Below are positions 1 through 13,062 of a stretch of DNA of 64,000 bases, in pieces; position 1 is the stretch's first letter; the number at the start of each line of letters is the position of its first letter. The notes under the pieces were generated by a model, which saw only the letters and a program-made list of their open reading frames with translations, searched no databases and was not told the DNA's origin. The translations under genes were made by a program, and so were the position numbers. The DNA is taken from NCBI RefSeq assembly GCF_000208865.1, contig NC_018390.1:3986270-4050269 (forward strand), written 5' to 3'. This DNA comes from Neospora caninum Liverpool (lineage: Eukaryota > Apicomplexa > Conoidasida > Eucoccidiorida > Sarcocystidae).

Positions 1-3000
1 GCCTCGAAGTGGAATCTGTGCCGGTTGCCTGACGTTCGAAAGATGCCTCCTCGCGACACCCACTAGAAAGACGGCGTTTTGTGACGGAAACTGGAACCTT
101 TTTACACAACGGCAAACAGCCATATTCGTGTCTAGATCCGTTCTACTCGCCGCGCAGCTCTGTGCTTCGCTACCGCTGCCAAGACTCTGCCACAAACGAC
201 CACACGACGCTTTTCATTTGCACGCAAAAATCTTCCGCTCTCATTGGTTTGAGCGCCATGTACAGCTTTCCACTCCCCCCCAGCACTAACATGAATGCGT
301 TGCGTTTATCAAGCGCATTGTCTTCTGGGGGAGGGAGGGTGCTGTCACTTCGATTCCCAATGATTTTTTAAAAAAATCATTTCTACAGCAGTTGCGGCAG
401 TCTCCTTGCTACTTGAACACCTATGGTCTCTACACGCTTGATGCCGGAACAAACTTTGCTGCAGTCTCTCGCGGACGAAGACGGCTGCCTCAGACACTTG
501 CACTGCGTAGATATGCTGATGCGGCGGCAAGGATAAAAAAGGAATGTTCGCATGGAGCTTTAACTGACTTTGGACAGTCAACACCCGTGCAACCAAAGAC
601 GGTACTTATCACGTGTTTTCTGCTTCGAAAGGAAAAACAGCAAGTCAACGAGGCACAACAGTGCGGCAACGGCCTCGTGAACCGGAGCTGTCCTATCCTG
701 TTTTCCAAGCTTCAAAGCGCGGCGTCTCGCCTTTTCCCCTTTCTTAATAGGTGACCAGACACGAGGCCAGTCCGTACAAACCGTGCTCTGACAGTAAAAA
801 ATCTCGGCAGGCGGTCACCAATCCCATGCAGGTCACGCCATTTAACCTGTCCCGTTGAAACCAATGGTGTCGGATATTTGATCTGTTTCGAACAAGCAGA
901 TAGAAATTGAAGTCGTCGGCGTGCCTACGAAACTCACCAGGCATACGTTCTCAGACACCATCGGTTCTGTGAATGTCGGGCATCTTTAGGCCCTCTTGAA
1001 AAGCTCTTCATACCTTACGTGGCAGTCCGGGGCACCGCGGTGCTGTCGGCAGTGGGAATTCTCCTTTAAGTTCGTGCCGTCTGCGTTCATAAGGCAGGTC
1101 GAGTTACCGCATACACTGTCGGAAGTGGCCCGTTACGTCTCCGGTCTAGGAGGGTATACCTCTGTAAACTTTCACAGCGGGAACTCCCGGCTGAAGATCG
1201 CCCTTGTCTTCAAGACATCCGGCGAAAGAATCGTCCAGCAGACGCTGGCCTGGCACACTTCGACGTCCAAAAAGTTGCGCGAAACACAGTTTCAACGTTC
1301 TCGTACTTCTTACCGCATACATCTGCTCACACGCGCTTTCAACATTGACTGATCAGGGCTGATCAAGTTGACCGGACCCACCCCTATGGATTTCGGGGAC
1401 CACTGTACGCATATCCTAGCCACTTTCGACGGTGAGTCGTTTTAAAAACCAATCCAAAAGTTGATTCCGAAGCACGCCGTCCAGCTGCTTGGCTTCAGCT
1501 CCGTCTCCGTTGAACGGGCCGGTGCATGTGTGCACCCTTCGGCACGAGACTCGCACTCGCCATCGACGAGCCCTCACCTCCAGGGACTCCACGAGGCATC
1601 GCAATTGTGTCCCCGCGGATGTCATTACACACGCTCCCTGCCAGCCCCTGGAAAAAGACCACCGAAAGAAGAATCGGCCACGCCGAGAGGCGTTGTGACG
1701 CGCGCAAACCACGTGGAAGCGATTCGTATCCTACCAGAGCAGCACGTGCTTTCTTGGTACGCACAACTCCACCATCGAGAACGCAAAGCCAGAGAAGTCG
1801 GAAATCCCTCCGGCTGGCCCCTGCTCTGTCTTGTCTTTTGGCCGGCGTCGCCATTGTTTCGGCTGTGTGCCGTTGCTCGTGTCATAATTTTTGAGTCGAG
1901 GAAACAGTCGCTGTGTCGCCGCTCACGTGATGCATTGGGTGTGTTCTTTCTCCCTTTTCTTCTCCGCAATTGCGAAAGTCGTTCCCTCGTTCCTCTTCCG
2001 ATACATACCTCGTTCGACACAGGATACAGACTTCCTGCTCGTGTCTCGCTTCGTATCCTCCCTTCACGAGCCTGCAAGAGGTTTCAACCCTAGCGCTCGT
2101 TCCTGCAAGCTATAGGATGTTGAGTGACGTTCAAGCCGGTTGGAAATTAGACGAGGCGCCGCCATGAGATCCAACGGCAAGGATGGTATCGGGCTATGGT
2201 AGTCGCGTTCAGACGCCGCTCTCCGATTGTGAGCCTGAAATCCCCCGGCCTCTTCGGGGGATGCCCGGTTCGGGTGCTCTTTCCCACGCGTTGCTCGCTC
2301 TTGAGGGACGGAGGGGGAACCCACGCAAACCAGCCACCGCGTGAAAGTGTGCTGCCTAATGCATGCGTGCTGTCGACGCGAATTTCAGCTGTTTCCGGCC
2401 TATGTGTGCTCACTTCCGCCTCGCTCAATGGACGAAGTCCGAGGGGCTTCGAAGTCTCCCCGCAGAAGAATATCTTCGCTGGGGCAGTGGGCCGCCACAG
2501 AGGGCTCTGAACGGCGCAGTCAGACTTGGAGTCGTCGCAATATCTCCGGCTGACTTCACCGAAGGTCCCTTCAACACCCGCGGACGGGAGAACAGTTTGT
2601 CCCTTGTTAATGTCGATGCCGTCTGCCCTGACGTCTCTTGACAAGGCCCGCTGGTGTTCGAGGGGCAACTGGTAATCACCTTCTGGATACTGGTCCCTTT
2701 ACCGACTTCCGGGGTTAAGACATTCGCGCCCCGCTTCACAGGGCCTGAGATCCGCCGCCTGGAAGGGCGTCATGCTGGCCTAGACGGCTTTCTTCTGCTG
2801 CCGTAGTCGCCCAAGCAGCGCTAACGAAACGTAGTTAAGGAAGCTACCACTGGAATTCGGATACGCCGCAGCTTAGAACCCGACCTGGCTGCCTATGAAT
2901 GTGAACGAGTCATCATCAAACTGGAAATCAACAATGAGAAGCACACACAACAGGCACACAGCAACGCAGGCATACATTGGCGGAGACGTTCAATCGACTC

Positions 3001-3569
3001 TTGTCTCTCCTGGGGTTTTTTCTCGCAACCTTTGTTGTCTGTGTACTGCCATGTGTTCCGGACAGCTCCTAGAGAAGCGTTTCCTCAGTACACCGCACGG
3101 CATACTATGACAGAAACGGCACCTGCCGATTTCACTATATATCCTATCCGTGCCGATCGACGCTGTGAGTTTGACTGCTTCTCTTCGTCCGCGGTCGGCG
3201 CGGCACATGCTGGGAAGTCGGCGGAGCCCCTTTCAGCACCCCTCCCGCAGCAAAAGAAACGACACATATACGAACGTGCATGTGAGCAAAAACCCTGAGC
3301 CAAGCCCGAACTGTGTGTTGTTCCCGACGTGACCCCCTATTTTCAGAATTGTCGGAATCTGCCCACGAGCACGTCGCCCGAGTGTCGAGTTGAAGTCACT
3401 CGCGCCTTCATCCGCTCAAGAACCTACCAAGTTACTTCTGCGAAACACAGCGGAATGCAGTCATGAAACGCCCGCCACACGTGCTTGTTCGCCGGCCAAG
3501 TTCATCCCTGTTTTTAGGCGCACTCAACCTCAGAAGAGGAGTGTCGGCTTTCCTCTCTGGATGCGGTGT
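1..3569. other. Stretch without recognised gene
   Basis: I see no exon here with recognisable homology. Several reading frames of 100-210 codons are open at 1.4-2.7 kb on both strands at once, as expected in GC-rich coccidian DNA, and none has a recognisable domain, signal peptide or consistent splice pattern. The segment just upstream of 3,570 should include the 3' UTR of UPF1, which is transcribed leftward. A gene of low conservation cannot be excluded. Confidence 0.4.
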
Positions 3570-6500
3570 TCATCCTCTCACCTGTTCCGACACGACTGTC
3601 GCGGCTCGGCCTGGTCTCGGTGCAGAGCGAGCGCGGGGGCCGTCTACAAAATCTAGGTCAGACGCTCGAAGTGCCTGTGCTGGGCCTTCTCCAGTCCGCT
3701 CTCTCGCCTCGTTTCTGGCGTCTCTGTGAGCGGCTCTCGGACCTCCGCCCTTCCCGGCACCTGCACTCGCCGTTCCCACAGCAGCCTTCTCCGCGGACGA
3801 AAGGGATCGCGAAGCAAAGGCTCCTCCGCCCCCAGTGGCGCCCCCCATTAGATTGCTATTGCTCGAACTTGCGGAAGCGGCGCTCGCGCCCGGACCGCCG
3901 GAAGACAGTCCATTCGCGCCATCACGCCCAGAGAAGTAAGCCGCAGGAGCCCGCAGCGTCTGATCTGCTCCCGCAGAGGCTGTCACCGCTGAAACCGGCG
4001 CGCCGCCTGTGCTCGGGGGGTAGTAGAAGGCACTGCTGGTGGCGGCATGTGCAGCCATCAGAGACGACGACGGGAGGGGAGACTGCGACTGAAAGCCTCG
4101 ATCCGCCCCCAACAGGGCCGCAAAGGCCGCACTCGGGTAAAGAGGAGGCGCAGAATAGTAGCCGCCGGCTCCATTGGGAATGTAGGCCGACGCGGCAGGA
4201 GAAACGATCGGCTGTCCGGCGTTGAGACTTCCAGGAGTGGGGACGGTTTGCAGATATCCAGAAGACGTCGCATGGCGGTCGTAGTCCAGAAGCTCCTCTG
4301 CGGCAACGTATCTCGACGCGGCCTTCGTCTTGCCGGCCGCTTTCCCAGCCTTTGCAGCGCCTGCACCCTTTCCGCCCTTCGCCGAGGCACCCGGCGCAGT
4401 CAGGGCCCCGAACGGGGTCAACGGAGGGAGCGTGATGCGGATTTTCGATGGCTTCAAATTGCTCAAAGGTCCGTCAACAACTAGGTCGTACTTGAGGTAG
4501 TGGTGAATCAGCAGGCGCCAAATGGGAGGCTCGGGAACGAACGTTCCAGGAAGGGCGGCAGCCCCCGGACCGACTGCCACTCCACCAGGACCGAGGGCGT
4601 TTGAGGTCGCGCCCGCCGCGCCGCTCCCTTGCAAAGACGCCGAGCCCGCGGGTGGACGGGCTACCCGGGGCATGTAGTTTGCGAGGACGGACGCGTTGCC
4701 GCAAATGATGAGTCCGTATTTCGCCCGAGTCATGGCCACATTCAACCGCCGCGAGTCCGCGAGGAAACCAATTCCGGTGTTGCTGTTGGACCGGACACAC
4801 GAGAGAAGAATGAAGTCTTTCTCTCGTCCCTGGAATGCGTCGACTGAAGCGACTTCCAGGTCGGCGAAGGCTGCTTGCCCGAGGGTTGTCTGCCGCTGAA
4901 ACAGCGACGAAATGTGAGCCCGCTGCCCGTCGTACGGTGTAATGACACCGATCTGCGACGCTTTCAGACCGCATTTGAGGAGAAAAGTGACGATCTTCTC
5001 GATGTTGCTCGCCTCGACCCTGTTGACGTAGGAAGTCCCTGATCCGCTGATCTCTTCCGATGCGGTCGAGTGGTAGAAGAACATCGGTCGCTCCTCGCTG
5101 GGCCAGGGGAACCGATGTTCCCCAGGCCCTCGGTGAAAGTAGGTCCGTTCCGTCATGGTCACGCCATTCTGAAGTTCGCCCTCGTAGAAGAAATATGAAG
5201 GGAAGAACGAGAGGGCAGGATGCATGCGATACTGAACCTTGAGCCGCAAGGGTCGGTGACCGAGCGCCAGGAGACGAGAAAAGAGAGACGTTGCCAAGCC
5301 AGCAGCCGCCGCCTTCTTGCTCAACACAACCGGGCCAAGTTGGCAGTGGTCCCCTATCAACACAACCTGCTTTGCACCCAGGACGATCGGAATCAGACAC
5401 TCGGGCTCGGTGGCTTGGGCGGCCTCGTCGATGACGACCTGGCGAAAACGAAACCCCTGCAGGCGATTGTCTCCTGCGCCGACACAAGTTGTGCAGATAA
5501 CGTCCGCAGTCTGCAGGATTTCCATTTCTGCCCGGGAGATCAAAAGGCGCAAACGCCGCTCATCAGCGGCTGCTAGCTCGCCGGTTTGTTCTTTCAGCTG
5601 GAGATACTTTGCCATCTCATCGCTGCCCGCGGTCTTGAGCTCGAGAACCTTTTTGTGGAGCGCCAGGTGCTCCATGCAGAAAGAAGTGAGCGACGAGGCA
5701 GCGCCTTCGCGAGACTTTGAGTACATTCGAATGACCTTGAGACCTGTCCGATTGATTCTTTCGGCCAACTGATCCACAGCAACGTTGCTGGGAGCGACAA
5801 CGAGCACCTGGCCTCCGTCCTTATTGAAGCCGCCTGTGCCGCGTGGATGCACGTGAGAACCCATCTCACTCAGTTTCACCATCTGGTAGACGAGCGTGCT
5901 GGACGTCAACGTTTTTCCCGTCCCCGGCGGGCCTTGAATGAGCGACAGCGGGTGTTGCAGTGCGTAGCGAATGGCCAGCATTTGACTCGGGTTCAACGGA
6001 GCCAGGTTGGGCGCCGAAATCTGCAAGGGCATCGGCGTCTGAATGATCTGGTGCTCCATTTGCTTCCCCATCAGCGTGTGGTACAGGTAACTGCTCACGC
6101 TGATTTCATCTACTGCGAGCTGGCGCAGCGCCGCCTGCATGCGCTCGAAGGATGTGCTTTTCCACACGAATTCGATGGTGTACAACAGCGGCACCGGGCT
6201 GTCCCACGCTCCCTTCACGTTCGGCGGCTTTTTAACTTCCACAATGACTTCCTCACTGTCCTCCGAGAAACGCGTTATACTGCCAGTGCAACTCCACTCG
6301 ACCAGATTCGCGTCTCCTTCGAGCCCTCCTCTGGCCCCGCCGTCACTCGTGCCGTTCGGACTTGTCGCGTCATGGCCATGCGCACCCCCCGACCCCTGCG
6401 ACCCGGCTCCGCTGGAAGTCGCCGGGGCAGAGGAAGCGGCTAGAACGGATTTTGGCAGCATCGTCGAAATCTTCACCTCGTCCCCCGCTGCTACGCGAAC

Positions 6501-7708
6501 GTTGCACCCTTCGTCTCGGGCGTACATGAAGTAGGCAAGGCGTCGGCGGTTCAGGCCTTGTTCCCACCTCAGTTTGACTCTCACGAGCTTCTGGCCGTCC
6601 TTCATTTGCTTGTCGAAATCCGCTTCTGCCTGCACGAGAGGCGCGAATGTTCGCTGATAGTCGAAGCCGTCTTCGTAGACCAACTTCACGGAAGGAAGTG
6701 GCGCTTCTTCTTCTGCGGAATGAAAAGCCACAGAAGCAAAGAAGAGGGATTGATTCGTACGCCTGAGACAGGTCTACAGGGTCTAGGGAATGTGCACACA
6801 AGTGTCCGGGCGGCAGCAACCCAGGAATGATCCGCGAATTTGTAGATGACAACTACGCACACGTACACGGAGAGGGTGCACGCATGCATCTGTAATACGC
6901 ACGCATGCGCCAACACACAGTGCACGGACGAAGAACTGAAAAATCTGCGGAGGGGCCATCTCAACATCTGCAAGTCTGTGTACCAAGAAACGCTAAAGCA
7001 CACTTCATAATGGGGGTTCCACAGACCGCAAGGCCCCAGCGGGGGCAAATGACAGGCGATCAAGAGAGAACCGTGCTCGATGTGTTCAAGAAACCAATAC
7101 TTGAGACTCGGCAACTGGCAGCACGTGATCAATCCAGATGGTCACGCTCCTGTGAGACAGTCCCTCGTCGAAGCTACCAGGTATCCTGAGTGATTTCTCA
7201 ACAACGTATCTGCAAGCGGACTCCCGCCACGCGTCGCCTCGTCGTTGATGCCTTACTCGTTTGACTGAGCTCCTCGAGAGTCGCTTGAGGATTCTTCTGC
7301 CAAAGTTCCTCCAGACGCTGAAGCTGCTGTGTAGTGACAACGTGGCAGTCGCGTCGTTCGTCCGCCGTGAGCGTTGGCCGCACGAGCCAGGGAAGAAATG
7401 ATTTGCCCTCAATCAACGGCTGCCACTGAGAGAGGTCCCATCCACTCTGCTTCAGAGCGCTGCTAGACAGGCATGGTTCCCTGACAATCATGCAAACAGA
7501 GCAAATAGGCGATGCGACGCGGAACGTTTACAGAAACAAAACGTGCGCTTCATTCTGCTTCACACACATCTCCAAATCGACGCCGCTCCCTTTGCGCTCG
7601 GGCACTCCCTACAAGGATGTCTGCGACTGCTCGACACAGCCGTCCAGTTTGTGGAAGGGAAAGCGCAGCGGCACACATGCAACCAGCCGCCCTCAATCGA
7701 TGCATACA

Positions 7709-7744
<36 letters not shown>

Positions 7745-9499
7745 TATGCATGCATATGTACCTTTGGACTGGAAGCGCTATGCTGTGCATGTGGGGTGAA
7801 GATTTCGAATGGGCCAGCGTCTCTCACCGACATATGAGGACGACAACGCCTTCTTGTTCCGCAGGGATGAGGCCGAGAAGGAAAACGTTGCGACTCCCGC
7901 ACTGGAAACATTCTAGAGTGCAGTCACCTGCGAGGAGAAAGGACGAAAGCATCCTCATTTCTTGCGAGAGTTACGAGAAAACGGTGCGGGCATAATATAG
8001 TTTCACAGCGCCGACTACTGAAAAGGAAAGGCTTTCATAATTCCAAACGAAAACTCGTCACAGGAGTCAAAGTCGTGTGTAGCAGGTCAGCTCAGGGACG
8101 ACAAGCTGTACGCCTGCGCGGAAAAACATCAACCAGCCCATCAGTTTCCTTCACGCTGCCAAGCTCCATGACACAGATTCCCTGCTGGGCACAGAGTGCT
8201 CTGACGTTCTTGCCACGTCGAGATGAACGAGCACGCCCGTTCCAAGGCAGATTGGCTCGCCGAGCGAAGGACTACGTCAGTCGAGCGCCAGGAAAAAAGG
8301 GAAAGTGTTGTCTCCCTTTAGAGTAGCACAAAACAAGAGAGTTCCTTTCGACGTGTGTACTGTTCGGTAAAGCAGTGGGCGTCCAACCGCTGCGGCGGGC
8401 TCTACTCCCGTGGGATTCCCAGCAACAAACGCACTGAGTCGATGCTTTCTGCCTGCGCCAAGAGGGAATTTACGTTTTCAGGCACATGCAAAAGGCGTCT
8501 CAAAGCGCGACACAAACATCAAAGGAGCGCGCGCCATCACTTCTGCGCGACGCACATTTCATTCCGTGTTTGTACCAGATTGCGTCGACAGAGATCCCGC
8601 CAACAAGAACTGTTCTGCACACGCGACGCCGCAGATGCTTGTGGAAATGAACAGAGTGGGCCCTATTCGTTAATGCACTCAATGTCGAGAAAGGACGACG
8701 TACCGAGCGGCCCTTCGGGATGAAGCATGACTTCTCTGTGTCGGCTTTTGACCAGGTGGAAGATGATATGGGAACCCATACTGCTGCCGCTGACACTGCA
8801 GGGGCTATTGCAAAAGTATTTGTTGCAGCAGCAACATTTCAAGACACACTCTGGAGAGCTGGCACCACAATAGCTGCATGCGTGTTCAGGGACGTCCTTC
8901 GTCGTCTTTTCTCCACGATCGAGTTCACCGTGCACACCCGCTCCGTGTTCGCCCCTGTCAATCGCATGCGTGCCATTCGGAGTTCCAGCCTCGCATTTGT
9001 TGTGGCAACTTTCGTCTGCCTCCCCAGAACCGGGGGAGTCATCTGTTTCTGGATGTCCGGGCGACGAGCCTGGCGTGGCGACGGAGACATCGACGGTTTC
9101 GGAGGGCCCCTGGCCGAATTGAAAATTGGCTCCGACTTCCTCTGGAGCGAGGTGAAGAAGATCGAGTTGCTCCTGCAACTCGTCTACCGCTGCAGCGGCT
9201 CTGGGAACATCGCTACTCGAATTGCTGCATCTCTGCAGGCTGCGCCCGGACGTGTGCGCCTGCTTGTGGATGTCCTCCACGTCAGGTTTCCTCCTCCCTT
9301 GATGGAACGGAGAGAAAGAATCTAGGGCCCCTGTGGGGCCGCTAGGAAAAGGAGACGGCGAAGAAAGCGCATCGTCAATTTCCGCCTCCGGAACAGTTGA
9401 GATCGCTTGTGCACCGTTCGGAGTGAAATTAAGGTCCGCTGCATCGAAAATGAAATCCGATATATCGAAACTGCTTGGTGACGCCATGCTGACGACCAC
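3570..9499 (-). CDS. UPF1: UPF1/RENT1 RNA helicase (nonsense-mediated mRNA decay)
   Basis: ATP-dependent superfamily 1 RNA helicase, the core factor of nonsense-mediated decay. Four exons with consistent phases: about 8,704-9,499 (or ATG at 9,487), 7,828-7,912, 7,257-7,480 and 3,570-6,712, giving about 1,415 residues. Exon 1 has an acidic, low-complexity N-terminus and starts the Cys/His-rich UPF2-binding domain (CSYCG from residue about 208, then paired Cys and His). Exon 2 completes it ([14 protein letters not shown]). Exon 3 carries the conserved [10 protein letters not shown] segment. Exon 4 holds the helicase core: GPPGTGKT at about 629-636, [13 protein letters not shown] (DEAA Walker B), QYRMHP, and [13 protein letters not shown] with [11 protein letters not shown] roughly 50-residue G/S-rich insertion sits in the 1B domain. 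The C-terminal tail is A/G/S-rich and, unlike metazoan UPF1, has few SQ/TQ sites. The exon 1 donor is the least certain boundary: GTACGT at 8,703 keeps frame but removes four residues compared with human UPF1. Confidence 0.95.
7711..7739. repeat. (TA)n microsatellite
   Basis: About fourteen TA dinucleotides followed by a TGCACATATGCATGCATATG stretch. It lies in the UPF1 intron between exons 2 and 3. Confidence 0.95.
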
Positions 9500-12400
9500 G
9501 GAAGCCGTTGAATTGGCCGGCTAAGAGAGAAATCGGCTCTTCTTCGGCTCTCTCCTCACGGCAGAATATAAAAACGTTTTCTGGTCGACGACAAAACGTA
9601 CAAACAGGAACTCGGACACCTGCCTGGGCGGAAAAAGGCAGAGCAAGAATGGGGGGCAAGGAGCAATCCTCTGCCAGACGGGGCCGAAGAAAAACTGATA
9701 GACTATCCACCTCTTGTCTCGTGTTGAGGAAAAGGATTCTCTTATCAAGAGCGCGGAATGTACACATGCATGAGGGAAAATATTGGTACACGACTCTACA
9801 ACGGTTCTTGCGGGATATTCCCTGTAGTGGTTAACAGCGTAAATCCGATTGGCAGCTAGAGGGCTTCAGTAAGCCCAGGAAAGCCCAAAGGCTATAAATT
9901 GAGTCAGAAGATATCACTGTTGAACGTTGCTATACGCGAAAATGGACGTAGAAATCTGGGTTACAAAGCGAAGCGAGGCTCGGAAAAGAGTTGGCACCAC
10001 CCGCAGAACAACCCAATGCGCAAAGATGCCATTTCTCTGCCAAGTTGAAGTGAACGCCATGTATTGCAGGGAAAACTATGGATCGTCTTACACTAGTCAA
10101 AAAGAGTTCTCGCTTCTACTCCCATTTACGCCACCTTCTAAAACGTTTGGGAACAGTAAATTTGAACCGAAGTGACGAACTACATATTTTATCACAACCT
10201 TCGTCACGCAGCGAGGTCCCCTGTGTCCTATTCGGCTGTCCCAGGAACACACCTTTCAGGGGTGGAATCGTGGGTACACGCGGGGTACCGAGTTCAATCT
10301 GGAACTTCAGAAACAAAAAAGGTCAGGTCTTTCGCCTACAGAGTCTAAGGCATGCGAGGAATAAGCAGTGTACGCTGGCATTTGATGGTGAGAAGTCACT
10401 CCATTTCGCCTCATGGCTGCTCGTCGATGCCACAAGACCCGCTGCATGCGCGGGCCGCGGCGACGGCAAAAACTGCAAACTTCACCGACCCGTCAGCAGG
10501 GGGCAGCTAGGTGAATTTTTCCCCTGTATGCTGTCCAATTTTTCTCTGGGACAGACCTCGAGGGTAACTTAAAAACGCCACGTGCTATTTTTTTCACACC
10601 TCCCCGTGGAAATTTGGGATCTGTCCTGCGAGCGTCCGCCTTGCGCAGAAGCGTCTCTTGCTGTGAAACATTACTTTTTGCAGTCGTCAACAAGGACGGG
10701 CGCGACGTAAGAAAGCCCAGGGAGCGTCGACAAAGCCCATCAGAAGATTGTCAAGAATGCTAACAATTCTTGCGTTCCTCTGCTCCTCTTGTCTGCTGTC
10801 AGGACTGAAGTGTTGACGGAAGAGTGCTAGTTGCTGGTAGAACCCTCCTCCGCTTTCGTCGGTGTGTAGACACAGCGTCACTGGACTGCATGAGCATCAA
10901 TCATAACGAGAGAGAGGTACTGTTTCAATTGTATCAGCGAGTTCAATAGTCGATGGTGCATTTTTACGACGGCCACATGTGTGGCTCCCTTGGAAGCCTC
11001 TCTTGAAAAGCGCTCCTGACAAACATGTCTGCAGAAAGGTAAATCCCGGACCCAGCAGCCCAGACAGAGACGATGGCCTCCTGTTTCTTGTTCCACAGGG
11101 CGACAAGCAGGATTTTTTAACAATCAGACCCACCAAAAGCCCCTCATTTCGCATATGTAATGGCTGATATCCTCTGAATGAATCACGGCATCTTCCTCAT
11201 CGATTCCCCTTTGTATCTCGGGTGCCTCTGTTAGGTGTCGGTGAATGCTTTCAGGAGGAAACAATATTGCAAATGCGTCTACGTGTATACCAATGTTAAC
11301 AGAAAGAGAGACGTACTAACGATGGAGGTGCACACGAACGCTATGCGTGCAAGGAAATATATATACACGACACGTGTGTATATATACAGCCTGACAACTT
11401 TAAAATAACGCCAGCTATACTTCCGTAGAGTCATCGTTCCACAGGAGTGCAATGAAGCGAACGCATGTTTTCGGTGCTACGGAATCTGCCAGATGCTCCA
11501 ATGAAACAGCAACTCCACTATGTTTCAACTTGCATATGTCGAAGCGTTCAGGGACAGGCGGAGCATGAAATTTCCTCTCGGGCTCTGGTACCTTATTTAT
11601 CGCTAAAACGGGTTTTCTAGTTTTCTCGCTGTAGGAATAGGTAAGCCGACTCTGGGCGAGCGGACCGCTTTTCCTGAAAACAACTGAATGATCACCTCTA
11701 GATTCCCAGCTTTAAGATGCACCAAAGTTGCACAGCCGATCGCGAGTCCATTTCGACCGGAGTTGTGTTTCCGCAGCAGAGAGCGTTCTGTTTGCTGTGG
11801 CTGTCAAGCGTTTTGGACGAAGGGCGTTTTGCCACCTCACTGAACAGTTCAGAACGGTGTTGTCAAGCAGCGGATTAATGCCTGTGGACGTGTTCATCCA
11901 ATTCCTTCTGCTGTGCTCAATATCTCGCTAGAGTAGTGCATTGGTCGGTCCACAGCAGAGGGCAGGAACAACTTCCGCCTTTCCTGCTAGGACCCTCGGT
12001 GCTGAACTGGCCCCTTTCTCCGGAGCAACTAGAAGCTCACCACTCAGTCAGACCCCGATATGCATCTGTACACAAGTCTTTTGGCCGCTATGGCGTACCA
12101 TAAATGCCTGTTATTTATGATAAGAACACAAATCAACCGGTTGCATTTTCTACAGGTAGAATGGGATTCCACCACTTACGCACAGTACTCTTTTGGGAGA
12201 GATGGCGCGTTGCTTCGCTAGCAACAGGAAACCTAACGGAGAAAAATCCGCACTATCTGGACTGTCGAGGTCTCGGTCTGGCTTCACAGCAAGTGGACAA
12301 AGAATACTAGCCTCCTGGTAATAATATCTTCAGCCGACACCCCACAGGGTTTTGCGGTGGAAAATAAGGGCATTCACACAGGAAAAGAGTTTCGGTGAAG

Positions 12401-13062
12401 CCGTTGGAAAAACTCAAGGGCATGAATGCCGTAAATGTTTATGTGTCCTGTTGCGAAATAAAAAAAAATGCCGGGAGAACCGGAGATACCCGCTTGGAGA
12501 TTGCAACAATCAACACAGAATGGGGCCAGGCGAGATGGTAATCAAATCGACGAGGCATGTGCTTCATCTCTCAACGTGCCTAGGTGATTGATGGTTTCTC
12601 AGGTTTTCCTTCGAGCATAGGTAACTTCAAAACAGACTGGCTCATGAGCCATGTTGTTAGTGTATTTCTGACGGTTGCACGGCCTCCCCGAACTTGGTAG
12701 CAACTCGCAGCAGTCTTTTCAGTGATTTCAGCGACCGTTCCCTTGTTCAAAAAATCAACCAGGCATTGCCCGGTATGCCACTGCTTCATCCTGTCTCCTC
12801 CTGCATTCTTTGCAGGGGAGGCTGTGAAACTCGTGACTTGTTTGTCGTCCAAGAGGCAAAGTACACAGCTCCCTCCCGCCTGTCAAAATGGTGATGCCTC
12901 TGCAGGTGCCTCTGTCAGCCCGCTCTTAAACGTCGTCTCGAACATCAGTCGGTGGCGCCAGACCCGCGTCAGTGTCCCCACGGCCGCTGCCTTCAGAAGC
13001 GGACGAAAGACTGGTACGGTAGCTAGCTGCTGAATGAGCTTCTTCCGGAGTCATGCAGCAAA
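9500..13062. other. Intergenic: UPF1 5' flank and 3' flank of the secreted-protein gene
   Basis: No exon was recognised in about 3.5 kb. It must contain the UPF1 promoter and 5' UTR (adjacent to 9,500) and the 3' UTR of the leftward gene ending at 13,063. Open frames are short and lack domains. A small AT-rich inverted repeat lies at 11,358-11,386. Confidence 0.5.
11358..11386. repeat. AT-rich inverted repeat
   Basis: Eleven-base perfect arms (TATATATACAC and GTGTATATATA) flank a 7-base spacer, with a nested ACACGTGT palindrome overlapping the spacer. It could form a hairpin, but it lies in AT-rich intergenic DNA and no function can be assigned. Confidence 0.8.

Noticed and set aside
1416..2739. 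Overlapping frames of 100-210 codons on both strands
   Set aside because: Mutually overlapping, no recognisable domain or splice signals; typical of stop-poor GC-rich DNA.
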